Notes: generated from the sequence alone by a model not told the origin. 10,795 bases of DNA from Dunaliella salina (GCA_002284615.2 MU070406.1:22953-33747); one strand, 5' to 3'. Numbered from the stretch's first letter, positions 1-6,673 are shown. Numbers and translations: made by a program.

Positions 1-447
1 TCCACTGGTGTGCAGGGAGGTATCCTGGTGATGTATGCTTTCAGGGCAGCTACCCATGCCTTGCAAATTTGCAGCTGCTCTGCTTAGAGAAGGGGAGCAA
101 TTGCCTGTATGAGAGCCAAAATGACGGTGCAGGTAGGAGCTCCAGCTTTCTGTTGTGATAGGAGTTTGATGGGTGCTCCTTCGCTTCCTCAGCATATCAT
201 GGATATCTGGCCTATGTCTCTTCAGTCTGTCCAAGAAAACCACCTTCTGGTACTTCTCAAAAGCACGCCGTGCACGCCTGGTTTGTTTCTTATATTCTCT
301 TTTTAAAAAACGACAGGCATGCACAGCTTGACCACTTCGCACAGCTTGAATAAACAGACGCCTCCTCAGCCAACACTGCTCATCAAACCAAACAGGCCTT
401 CTGATCCCTTGTTTTTCAGTTCTCTTGAAGACACACTTCATACAACT
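1..447 (-). CDS. LINE retrotransposon ORF2 fragment (linker between endonuclease and reverse transcriptase), runs off the left edge
   Basis: Read on the minus strand, 149 codons are open from a TGA at 448-450 to the window edge, with no start codon needed because this is an internal piece. Near its start (391-367) it has a W-F-D-E-Q-C motif followed by an Arg-rich run. A basic helical stretch (about residues 45-75) with many Lys/Arg/Tyr follows, then a Pro-Ile-Thr-Thr segment leading to a Trp-Ser-Ser-Tyr-Leu-His motif. In non-LTR retrotransposons this order (W-[FW]-D-x-x-C, basic coiled region, then the stretch before RT motif 0) joins the APE-type endonuclease to the reverse transcriptase. 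The RT itself would lie left of position 1. Upstream of codon 1 (plus 450-540) similar-looking residues appear in other frames with stops, which suggests frameshift decay of the endonuclease end. Family assignment is by recognition, not by a search. Confidence 0.6.
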
Positions 448-713
448 TCAGCATCTACTGTTGTAGTTGTTTTGCATCAAATAAAGGGAATTAACAAGTT
501 GCAGTTGTGGCAAAATCAGTAAAGACTTTATGTCGGACAAGTTGTGGGACCATGCAGCAAGTGGAGAAATTAGTCTGCTTCAGCCTGACCAACCGACTGC
601 AAACATATGGGTGGGCAACACTTCAGTCTTATTACAAACACAAAAGCGGCACATTGGCTGCCATGCCGCGCGTGCAGGGAGGCCAAAAGCAGTTGTGGCA
701 GGAGAGTAAGCAA

Positions 714-827
714 TTGAGGAAAGAACATGAACAGTGAGAGGGTCATACATACCAAGCACTGCTGTGTTATTAAAAGTGCAATTTCCATTATACATGGCAG
801 ACATGAAAGCACTCCCCCATCTCTTGT
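714..827 (+). repeat. Dispersed direct repeat, copy 1 (partner at 3667-3776)
   Basis: This stretch runs from a TGAGGAAAGA motif through CAGTGAGAGGG, CATACAT and CTGTG to GCACTCCCCC and CTTGTA. The same ordered blocks with small indels recur in the same orientation at 3667-3776. The order of blocks is kept while the spacing varies by a few bases, as expected for old copies of one interspersed element. No coding potential is seen. Similarity may extend a little left of 714 (AAAAGCAGTTGTGG compared with AAAATCAAGTAGT). Confidence 0.6.
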
Positions 828-843
828 ACTTTAGTACCTACGT

Positions 844-860
844 GCACACACACACACACA
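844..860. repeat. (CA)n microsatellite
   Basis: A short alternating GCACACA...CACA tract of about eight CA units. Confidence 0.8.
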
Positions 861-1260
861 GCAAAACCAAAATGTTTTCCTAATGCATGGTTTGGAGTAT
901 GGGTTAATCATTCTCCTGCTCCGGCAGCGTCCCGTTGCTGCTGAAAGAGCTTTACCATGTGTTTGATTGTCTTGGAGGTCTCATTTATGTACATGTCTTG
1001 GAGATGGTGCATTTACAGCAAGGAGGGGGCGTTCTTAGGGGAAGCGCCTCAAGAATAGAACATTCATCATGTGAAAACTCTCGAATGCGCAATGAAGCAT
1101 ACGCACGACGCCAACCTCTCTCACATGCACAACCTCCAACTCACTACACATGCCCCTCAAACTAGTTTGCGCTGCTGAGGAAAACAACCAGTCACTTACA
1201 TGGTAGGAATGTAACTGGATAATTGGAAATTGTTAAAAAAAGTAAAAAGTAAAAGTCTAC

Positions 1261-1277
1261 GCTGGATCAGATCCAGC
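1261..1277. repeat. Perfect 8-bp inverted repeat around one base
   Basis: GCTGGATC, a central A, then GATCCAGC. It abuts and overlaps the left end of the 61-bp dispersed repeat at 1273-1333, so it may mark the boundary of that element. The arms are too close to form a stable RNA hairpin loop. Confidence 0.6.
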
Positions 1278-1333
1278 ATGCATTAAGGAAAGACCCAACA
1301 GTCAGCGCTGTCTCTGACTGTGAGCCTCACCAG
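1273..1333 (+). repeat. 61-bp dispersed repeat, copy 1 of 3
   Basis: It begins CCAGC..GCATTAAGGAAAGACC and ends GTGAGCCTCACCAG. The core TAAGGAAAGACCCAACAGT is identical at 3983-4043 and differs by two bases at 4102-4162. All three copies have the same orientation and length. No protein-coding frame is shared among copies. Confidence 0.75.
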
Positions 1334-1824
1334 TATCTAAGCTAGAAACTAGGGAGATACTCAAAGGGGGGCCGGTGGGTTGTCGGCCATCCGTCCAGGC
1401 GTGCGTCTCACCCTCCTGTAAGCTGCCCGTTCAGTAGCCGCCAATCCCGGTTCTGTGTTGTTTGAGTTGCTGAAATGTATGGCATGTTTGGCGTTGTCAG
1501 TTTTTGTTAAGGCCTTAACAGCATGAAGGTTTAGTTTGGTTGCAGTCTTTTGGGTTTTTTTCTTTGATTAAGCCTGAGTTACAGAGGGGGTCAATAGTGC
1601 AGGGGTTGTAAATAGTACCCGCAACTCCAATAAGGATGTGTGTAAATCGATTCTGTTATTGCAGTGCAAACCTCGAAGTGTTTTTGTGCGCAAGTTCTCA
1701 ATAGTGTTTTTATGTTGATTTTGTGCAGTCAGGAGTGTTTGTGCAGGATTGGTGTCTGAGCAAAATTTCAGCTCGATGGTGATGTCTCTGTCTCTAGGGT
1801 TTGTGTCCTTTGGATGGTGGGTAG
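1334..1824. other. Non-coding stretch, mostly featureless; right end is decayed LINE
   Basis: No supported gene. It contains a 16-bp palindrome (1505-1520) and T/G-rich sequence. From about 1795 the frame of the following LINE domain can be traced upstream, but it is interrupted by TAG codons, including one at 1822-1824. Confidence 0.5.
1505..1520. repeat. Perfect 16-bp palindrome
   Basis: TGTTAAGGCCTTAACA reads the same on both strands. It lies in otherwise featureless sequence. It could be a dimeric protein binding site, but nothing else supports that. Confidence 0.6.
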
Positions 1825-2472
1825 AACCTCTGCCTTCCGCAAGACCTACAGATCCCAGAACATGCTACTAATAGGACCCTCCTTGAATATATTTTCCTAC
1901 GCCGCTTCCCTAATAAGGATAGGCTCACATCCAGCCGGCCTGACGCCTTATTAGTTGTTCCTCTGAAAAGAGCGTCTAGGTCGAATCCTCGTTATGAATT
2001 GAGAAGTGCAGGGGGGCGCGGGGGAAACAGGGAGGACTCTGCGCCAGCCACAGCCACTCCACCCACATCCAAGGCTCGTGACCCCAGTCAGCTCCACCCA
2101 GATCAGAGACACATCCACCTTGTAGAAGTCAAGTACTGTGAGGACACACGGCCCAACAGCCAGCTTGAGGCCTCCAAGCAGCAGCACCGCGACCTTTGTC
2201 GCCATCTTTCTAGAGCCTCAGCTCAAGTCACCCTTCATACTATCCTGTTAGGTGTGGGAGGAGTCATCTACACCCCACACACATTGGAGCCTCTTAAGGA
2301 GCTTGGTCTTGACACTCTTAAGGCCACCAAGCTTGCTCGGAAGCTTCATGCTCATTCTGTCCTGTATGCCTACAAACTTGCCAGCACCAGACGCGCTATC
2401 GAGAAAACTTTCTCCAACTCTCAACGAGGTCAGGCACGGGATACTGCTAGTAACCCTCCTGATCCCCACTGA
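1825..2472 (+). CDS. C-terminal PD-(D/E)XK-like domain of a LINE-type retrotransposon (5'-truncated relic)
   Basis: The frame is open for 215 codons after a TAG at 1822-1824 and ends at TGA 2470-2472. It has no credible start and should be read as the tail of a larger ORF2. Landmarks, counting from 1825: an I-P-E-H-A-T-N-R-T motif near residue 10; F-P-N-K-D-R-L-T-S-S-R-P-D-A (residues 28-41); a low-complexity Gly/Pro/Ser linker (about 60-90); H-I-H-L-V-E-V-K-Y-C-E-D-T (96-108); a conserved hydrophobic L-L-G-V-G-G-x-I-Y block; and a C-terminal N-P-P-D-P-H. PD at 39-40 plus E-V-K at 101-103 fits the catalytic layout of restriction-like nucleases. I recognise this tail from green-algal non-LTR elements, but no search was made. 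Its inferred role is DNA cleavage or target handling during retrotransposition. The codons just upstream contain stops, so this copy is dead or 5'-truncated. Confidence 0.7.
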   Translation, partial: NLCLPQDLQIPEHATNRTLLEYIFLRRFPNKDRLTSSRPDALLVVPLKRASRSNPRYELRSAGGRGGNREDSAPATATPPTSKARDPSQLHPDQRHIHLVEVKYCEDTRPNSQLEASKQQHRDLCRHLSRASAQVTLHTILLGVGGVIYTPHTLEPLKELGLDTLKATKLARKLHAHSVLYAYKLASTRRAIEKTFSNSQRGQARDTASNPPDPH

Positions 2473-2625
2473 CTTCCTTCTTCTGTTCTCTCTCGGTGAA
2501 GAGGATACATGGTGCCTCGGCCCTAGGTATCCCCTTTTCCTTAATTGATGTGGGGAGTGTTTTCACTGCCTGCGTAGTTTTTCTTTTCTTTCTTCTTTCT
2601 TCTGCCTTCCAGGGGTAATACAATA
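2473..2625 (+). other. Probable 3' untranslated tail of the LINE ending at 2472
   Basis: Directly after the TGA comes non-coding sequence with a long pyrimidine-rich run (about 2577-2611, mostly T and C) ending CTTCCAGGGG. No poly-A tail or clear target-site duplication was found, so the element's 3' boundary is uncertain. Comparable T-rich tracts follow the relic stop at 5676 (about 5800-5820 and 5890-5915). Confidence 0.35.
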
Positions 2626-3176
2626 ATGCTATCAGGGCGACTGAGGTGTGTATGTGGTGGTTGTCTAGATGGGAAAAACCTATGTGGAATGTTCCTCTGG
2701 ACATTTTCCGGAATTTCCATGCCTAGGGAGCTGAGTCTGTCTGTGTTGCATGCATCCATTGAAACAATGGAGGGTCCAAAATTTCATTTGCTGAGTGCTT
2801 CACCACAGAAGAAAGTCGTTGCCAAGAATATGATAAAACTAAGAGGAAAAGACAGAGCCTAGGCTATGCTGTTACCTACAAGCAAAAACAGGCGGGTTCA
2901 GCAGGACCACCGCTTAAGTTGCTGCACCCTGGTCCTGCTGAGCCAGGGTGTGCAAAGCTCCACTCTCTCCGCAAACATGCATTCACGCTCAAGCCGAGTA
3001 ATTACATTAGATATTGACCAAAATGCATTTGGATTGATTGAAACACTGCTCATCCTACCCCGATTTGAGTGTGTCAGGCAGTCCAAAGCGTGGTCCCTCA
3101 TCCAATGAAGTAAATTTCAGAGGGAGTCATGCATCAGGTCGGCTAACATGTAGCTGTGGGGACATCTTGCAATTGC
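2626..3176. other. No supported gene; contains one long hairpin
   Basis: Short frames in this stretch lack recognisable motifs and overlap on both strands. The only structure seen is the inverted repeat at 2895-2944. Confidence 0.4.
2895..2944. repeat. Inverted repeat / RNA hairpin
   Basis: A perfect 12-bp stem (2898-2909, TCAGCAGGACCA, with 2930-2941) extends by one G-T wobble and two further G-C pairs to 15 pairs, around a 20-nt loop. It is strong enough to fold in RNA. It has no T-run after it, and in a eukaryote it is not a bacterial-type terminator. It may be a terminal structure of a small element or the foot of a small RNA precursor. Confidence 0.6.
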
Positions 3177-3216
3177 AGGGCTGATGTTGTGTGCAGAGGG
3201 CTGATGTTGTGTGCAG
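3177..3216 (+). repeat. Perfect tandem repeat, 2 x 20 bp
   Basis: AGGGCTGATGTTGTGTGCAG occurs twice back to back with no mismatch, suggesting recent slippage or duplication. Confidence 0.9.
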
Positions 3217-3224
3217 GTGTGCAT

Positions 3225-3248
3225 GGAGTGAATGCAAGCATGCACTCC
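3225..3248. repeat. Short inverted repeat
   Basis: GGAGTG and ATGC are mirrored by GCAT and CACTCC around a 2-base centre with one mismatch. It sits immediately right of the 20-bp tandem repeat. Confidence 0.5.
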
Positions 3249-3309
3249 ACTACAAGCAAAACTGTTTGTCATGCTGCTTACATACAGGAATTGCAATTGT
3301 GTTCCTAAT

Positions 3310-3453
3310 GCCTTTTCCTTCACCTAGGTGCCCCTGCACATTTATTAGAGGGTGTGCACTGAACAGAGCAATGAATATCTCTCCAGAGACACAGCGATTC
3401 CTCATGCTTTCTTCTGCGGCTGAATACCAAAATATTCAGGACTCCAGAATGCT
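3310..3453 (+). repeat. Tandem segmental duplication, unit 1 (period about 182 bp)
   Basis: This unit starts GCCTTTTCCTTCACC and runs through GAGGGTGTGCACTGAACAGAGCA to GGACTCCAGAATGCT. The same blocks reappear in order at 3493-3635. Divergence is moderate with a few indels, so the duplication is old. Neither unit keeps a long shared reading frame. Confidence 0.8.
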
Positions 3454-3492
3454 GCTGTTTGCATTCTGGAACTGAGTAGTTGTGTTGCTTGA

Positions 3493-3635
3493 GCCTTTTC
3501 CTTCACCAGGTGCACCTGCACGTTTACTGGAGGGTGTGCACTGAACAGAGCAGTGGATACCTTTCTAGGGACACAGCAGTTCCTCATGCCGACTTCTGCA
3601 GCTAAATACTTTAGTATCCAGGACTCCAGAATGCT
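3493..3635 (+). repeat. Tandem segmental duplication, unit 2
   Basis: Partner of 3310-3453. The shared block GAGGGTGTGCACTGAACAGA is identical in both units. It is followed directly by the dispersed repeat at 3667-3776. Confidence 0.8.
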
Positions 3636-3666
3636 TGGCAAAATCAAGTAGTACTGACTTGACTAA

Positions 3667-3776
3667 GTGAGGAAAGACAGCAGTGAGAGGGCCATACATG
3701 CTGAGTACTTGCTGTGCTTTAGGTCGAGTAGTTTCATAAAATAGTGGCAAACATGAGAGCACTCCCCCGTTCATGT
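3667..3776 (+). repeat. Dispersed direct repeat, copy 2 (partner at 714-827)
   Basis: It shares GTGAGGAAAGA, CAGTGAGAGGG, CATACAT, CTGTG and GAGCACTCCCCC with the left copy, in the same order and orientation. Lying next to the 182-bp duplication, it may belong to the same larger interspersed element. Confidence 0.6.
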
Positions 3777-3982
3777 AAGAAAGGACAGACCTTTTTTTTT
3801 TATCCATGAAAGCGGATATGCAAAGAAGGCTGGACATGGCTAATGACAGGCAAGAAGGAGGCAACTTGGTTGAAGTGAGAAGGTGGGTGAGAGGGAGGGA
3901 GGAGAGGGCCAGACAGCCTGGGGAAGCACACCTATGAGAGCAGACATGGGGGAGAAAGAAAGCCAGTCTTTGCTGGGCACAG
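3777..3982. other. Purine-rich spacer
   Basis: A 10-base T run near 3791 is followed by a long G/A-rich stretch (about 3830-3960) with GAGGGAGGGAGGAGAGGG. No gene is supported. Confidence 0.5.
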
Positions 3983-4043
3983 CCAGCTTGCATTAAGGAA
4001 AGACCCAACAGTATGCTCTGCAACTGACAGTGAGTCCCACCAG
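3983..4043 (+). repeat. 61-bp dispersed repeat, copy 2 of 3
   Basis: It begins CCAGCTTGCATTAAGGAAAG and ends GTGAGTCCCACCAG. The core is identical to 1273-1333. Copies 2 and 3 are only about 120 bases apart. Confidence 0.75.
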
Positions 4044-4101
4044 ACAAGGTGAAACGAGACGTGGGGGTGAATAGAAAAAAGAAGTCAATGCCAAGCAAGA
4101 G

Positions 4102-4162
4102 CCAGTGCACACTAAGGAAAGACCTAACGGTCAGCACTGAAATTGGGAGTGAGCCCCAACAG
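4102..4162 (+). repeat. 61-bp dispersed repeat, copy 3 of 3
   Basis: This is the more diverged copy: CACTAAGGAAAGACCTAACGG in the core and GTGAGCCCCAACAG at the end. It lies just upstream of the small open frame at 4215-4430. Confidence 0.7.
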
Positions 4163-4214
4163 TCCAAACCAAGAGAAAAAGGAAAAGAAGAAGAAGAAGT
4201 ACCAGAAAGAAAAG

Positions 4215-4430
4215 ATGAAAAATCATGGGGAAACTTACAGTGCAAATGGCGAGTGCATTGGTATGCTCACTGGAGGCAGGTTCAACATCCTGCTTGAAGC
4301 TTATGGAGCAGCCGAAAAGGCCGGCAACCATGCCCCCATCCAGCCGCCCGTCCAGGATTTTGAAACTGAAATTATGGGACTGCTCTCAATTAAAAAAGGC
4401 TCAACAAAAAGAAAAAGGAGGAATGATTAA
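4215..4430 (+). CDS. Uncharacterised small open frame with basic C-terminus (possible terminal exon)
   Basis: From the first ATG this is 71 codons, and the same frame is open upstream to about 4143. The product is not low-complexity: a Gly-rich T-G-G-R-F-N-I-L-L-E-A-Y segment, a Pro-rich Q-P-P-V-Q-D-F-E-T-E-I-M-G-L-L segment, and a strongly basic tail K-K-G-S-T-K-R-K-R-R-N-D that looks like a nuclear localisation signal. I do not recognise the family. It could be the last exon of a gene, a transposon-derived C-terminus, or chance. An (AAG)n purine tract (about 4185-4200) precedes it and makes the upstream Lys-rich codons suspect. Confidence 0.3.
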   Translation: MKNHGETYSANGECIGMLTGGRFNILLEAYGAAEKAGNHAPIQPPVQDFETEIMGLLSIKKGSTKRKRRND

Positions 4431-4832
4431 TGTTTGCCGTTTGGCCGCGTGCATGAAAAAAAGAGCCTCCCAATGAGCTATAATATGACAGAGGTGGGCG
4501 ATAAAGGCCATACTTGAAACATCTGGATATAGGAGTCACAAGGAATGTGAGTAGGTTAAGGCTTCGTGCCCACTGCTTGAAGGTCGAATCCTGTAAATGG
4601 CTGGGTTGTTCAAACATTTGTGATAAGTGTGAGTGTGCTGAAGTCTAGGACGAGATACACATTCTTTTCTATGGCAATGGAGATGTGTGAGCTGTATGCA
4701 GAAAATACTAGGACTTGTTCATTGATCTTTTCAAACCATTACATATTTTTGCTCAGCTTCCAAACACCAACTTGATTCCTTTCTTGGCGAGCTACCACGT
4801 TTTGACTGACCCAGAGATCAATGCTTTTCTGA
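4431..4832. other. No intact gene; possible tRNA-like relic and decayed LINE sequence
   Basis: Nothing is clearly coding. A frame at about 4751-4835 reads plausibly as protein and ends in TAA just before the zinc-knuckle frame at 4833. This is compatible with a frameshifted upstream part of that LINE. Confidence 0.35.
4552..4591 (+). other. tRNA promoter-like relic (A box / B box)
   Basis: TAGGTTAAGG resembles an RNA polymerase III A box and AGGTCGAATCC resembles a B box lacking one T. The spacing is only 18 bases, too short for a normal tRNA. An identical AGGTCGAATCCT occurs at 1978-1989 with no A box seen. At best this is a degenerate SINE head. Confidence 0.25.
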
Positions 4833-5171
4833 ATTAAGGCTCATACAGATTTTTGTCAGAGTTGTGACCTAGGAGGACTTCAAGATGAAAAACATGCTGT
4901 GTTCCTTTGTTCCTGCGGTCCTGTGTGTTCTCTTAGAAGGACTTATGGACATCAATTTTCTGATTTCCCCTCTGCTCACAGAGTTCTTCAGGACGAGACA
5001 GGCGCTTTTTACTACACTCAGGCTAGTTCTGAGGTCTTTCATTTCTTACAGGACCAAACTAATGAGACTTATCGTTTTATTTCTAATCTCATGGATATTT
5101 ATCCTGTGGATGGAACAGTTCATCAGGCCGAGCAGCCAAACAACCTGGCTGAAGGTCAAACCCAGTTGTAA
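4833..5171 (+). pseudogene. LINE ORF2 C-terminus with CCHC zinc knuckle (relic, second lineage)
   Basis: The frame is open for 112 codons between a TGA at 4830-4832 and TAA at 5169-5171, with no credible start codon. It encodes C-x2-C-x9-H-x4-C (Cys codons at 4854 and 4863, His at 4893, Cys at 4908). A C-x-L-R-R segment follows, then a Phe/Tyr-rich helical region containing V-F-H-F-L and R-F-I-S-N-L-M-D-I-Y. A CCHC knuckle after the reverse transcriptase, followed by a helical tail, is the normal C-terminal arrangement of many non-LTR retrotransposon ORF2 proteins, where it binds nucleic acid. This tail is unlike the PD-(D/E)XK tail at 1825-2472, so it comes from another LINE lineage. The missing RT and upstream stops make it a relic. 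Confidence 0.55.
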
Positions 5172-5179
5172 CCTTGTAA

Positions 5180-5533
5180 CCTTGTCAGAGTTGGTTTCAA
5201 TTTTTGATGCTGGATGAGATTGTTTTACCAGCAACCGATCAGTCAGAGTTTCGGGCTGTAGGCCAACCCTAGTACCCCCTTGGAACCCCTAGTAGCTCAA
5301 GAAATCCAAACAGGAATAACAAACTGACTTATATAATCTTAATTGGAGTGGCTGGCATTATTTATAATTACACAATCAAGCCCATTATGAACCTGGGCCT
5401 TCCCAAACAAAAAGCTAAATCACTAGCTGCCATTCCATCCATCATCTACAATTACACAATCAAGCCCATTATGAACCTGGGCCTTCCCAAACAAAAAGCT
5501 AGATCACTAGCTGCCATTCCATCCCAAAATTGA
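5180..5533 (+). pseudogene. Unrecognised frame broken by one TAG, with membrane-like segment and duplicated 28-codon unit
   Basis: One reading frame runs from after TAA 5177-5179 to TGA 5531-5533 and is interrupted only by TAG at 5270-5272. The first half reads L-M-L-D-E-I-V-L-P-A-T-D-Q-S-E-F-R-A-V. The second half has a polar Ser/Asn-rich stretch, then a hydrophobic segment T-Y-I-I-L-I-G-V-A-G-I-I-Y that could span a membrane, then two consecutive 28-residue units. No family was recognised. It may be a decayed gene, two exons, or a chance frame. No start codon is convincing; the only candidate upstream of the hydrophobic part is a GTG at 5348. Confidence 0.25.
5357..5524 (+). repeat. Tandem repeat, 2 x 84 bp, in phase with the open frame
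   Basis: Units are 5357-5440 and 5441-5524. I count four differences: ATT/ATC, ATT/ATC and TAT/TAC, all silent in the open frame, and one AAA/AGA (Lys to Arg). The length of 84 is an exact multiple of three, so the duplication keeps the frame. Confidence 0.9.
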
Positions 5534-5610
5534 CAAGAATCATTGACACCAGACACGCTCTTAACTTGCAAGGGGCTGCCGGGGAAGGTTTTGCTGGGCG
5601 CGAGGCATAG

Positions 5611-5676
5611 GAGAGCAGGAGAAGGAGAATCGGGGCGTCCAGGAGCATGGCGGACAACCCCCCAGATCCTCATTAG
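5611..5676 (+). pseudogene. Short relic of the LINE C-terminus seen at 1825-2472
   Basis: The frame after TAG 5608-5610 ends ...A-D-N-P-P-D-P-H-stop (TAG 5674-5676). The element at 2455-2472 ends ...A-S-N-P-P-D-P-H-stop. The six shared residues are encoded with five different third bases and a different stop codon. That points to related but diverged copies rather than a local duplication. The upstream part is lost or unrecognisable. Confidence 0.45.
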
Positions 5677-6019
5677 CCTGTATCTGGCTCTCTCCTAGGC
5701 TATCTGTGTCTAGTGTAGGTTTAGAGGACTTTCAGGTGAGGCCAATTGCTTTCCAGTTAGAAGTTCTTCCTTAATGCGGAATCTGGCTTGCGTAGACTTC
5801 TTTTCTTTTGTTTCTTTTCATAAAATGATGCTGATCAGGTAGATTGCCAGCAAACATGAAATGCTCAGAATTTTGTACTGCATAGTCCATCTTCCTTTTT
5901 TTTCTTTTTCCCTTTCAGTAGGGTGCTTGATGGGATCCTGTTTTCGAGTGTGCCTCCAGGTCCTTAAGTAGGCCCTCCCTCAGCAGCAGGAGCAGCAGCA
6001 TCACCTGTTCAAAACTCGC
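5677..6019. other. Non-coding; T-rich, possibly LINE 3' tail
   Basis: No gene is seen. Two T/C-rich tracts (about 5798-5820 and 5890-5918) resemble the pyrimidine tail after the 1825-2472 element. A CAG/AGC-rich run lies at about 5979-6000. Confidence 0.35.
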
Positions 6020-6321
6020 ATGCAGGTGCCTTTGGTGCCAAGCAACGAGGTGACCAAGACAGCCAAGCGCGTGTGCACAAAATGGCAAAGACAATCAACG
6101 GTTTGTGGGACCCTAGGAGGTATGGAGGAGAAAATTGGGGAGTCCAAGTGCTGTCCAAGTATCGAGCCATGTTTGGGGGGGCGTATGGGAACAGGAATGG
6201 ATTCGTTGGGGGGAGGAAGCACTTAAGCAAGTACTTCGGGGCTGATGAACTGCAATTGGATATCGAGCCTTGCGTGAGAGCTTCAAGTCATGTTCTGTGC
6301 CTGATGTCTCAATTATGCTAG
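6020..6321 (+). pseudogene. Two overlapping protein-like frames, possibly one frameshifted coding relic
   Basis: Frame one (6020-6226) opens with Q-V-P-L-V-P-S-N-E-V-T-K-T-A-K-R-V. Frame two (6073-6321) contains T-I-N-G-L-W-D-P-R-R-Y-G-G-E-N-W-G-V and A-Y-G-N-R-N-G-F-V-G-G-R-K-H-L-S-K-Y-F. Both look more like structured protein than random translation, and the good-looking part shifts frame near 6075-6090. That is what one indel in a former coding region would give. I do not recognise the protein; a transposon origin is possible given the surroundings. Chance cannot be excluded. Confidence 0.25.
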
Positions 6322-6474
6322 CATGTGCAGAACCAGACGTTTCTGAAGTCACCTTCTTAAGCAGTGCAATGCATCTGTGCAGGGATGCTGAGAACTGAAG
6401 CATACCATGAACGTATCACGGCCTCTTTTAGTGTCGTGCAGCTCTCTTATTTGCTACACATCATGTGTGCTACA

Positions 6475-6504
6475 TGATACCACAAGAGTTGATACCACAA
6501 GAGT
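6475..6504 (+). repeat. Perfect tandem repeat, 2 x 15 bp
   Basis: TGATACCACAAGAGT occurs twice with no mismatch. Confidence 0.9.
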
Positions 6505-6673
6505 ATACTTCGTACAAGCAGTCAATGCAACCTAGTTGAATTTGTGCCTAACTTCGCATGTCTGTTCATACAGTGACCGTGTTTCTTTCAGCAGTGGCAC
6601 TTCTGAACTCAGAGCAAGACATTGTTTTTGATTTTTGAGCCTGCTTCCTTTTTGGCCTAGGTTGGTATCTTTT

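Larger units (their letters stand above)
448..1260. other. No intact gene; eroded element sequence and repeats
   Basis: No frame here convinces as coding. The first ~100 bases probably continue the LINE of 1-447, broken by frameshifts. A repeat shared with 3667-3776 occupies the middle. The rest (830-1260) is unremarkable, of mixed composition, with one CA microsatellite. Confidence 0.4.

Noticed and set aside
3565..4245. 226-codon open frame on the minus strand
   Set aside because: It runs through the 182-bp duplication, the dispersed repeat, a poly-T run and two copies of the 61-bp repeat. Its product is Ser/Leu/Phe-rich without motifs. Repeat content explains its length.
4885..5217. 110-codon frame with hydrophobic segments beginning with ATG
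   Set aside because: It is out of frame with the clear CCHC zinc-knuckle sequence over the same bases. The hydrophobicity comes from the shifted reading.
5180..5269. Copia-type reverse transcriptase remnant (E-F-R-A-V-G-Q motif)
   Set aside because: Only a few residues resemble the region after the RT of Ty1/copia elements, with no neighbouring RT or RNase H sequence in any frame. Not enough to call.
5270..5272. Reassigned TAG (Gln) as in some ulvophyte algae, rather than a stop
   Set aside because: A single TAG in an unrecognised frame is weak evidence. The LINE relic at 5674 uses TAG exactly where its relative uses TGA as the terminal stop, which argues that TAG is a stop here.
6239..6250. 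Hammerhead ribozyme (CTGATGA core)
   Set aside because: CTGATGA is present, but I see no matching GAAA segment with flanking stems in the right order.
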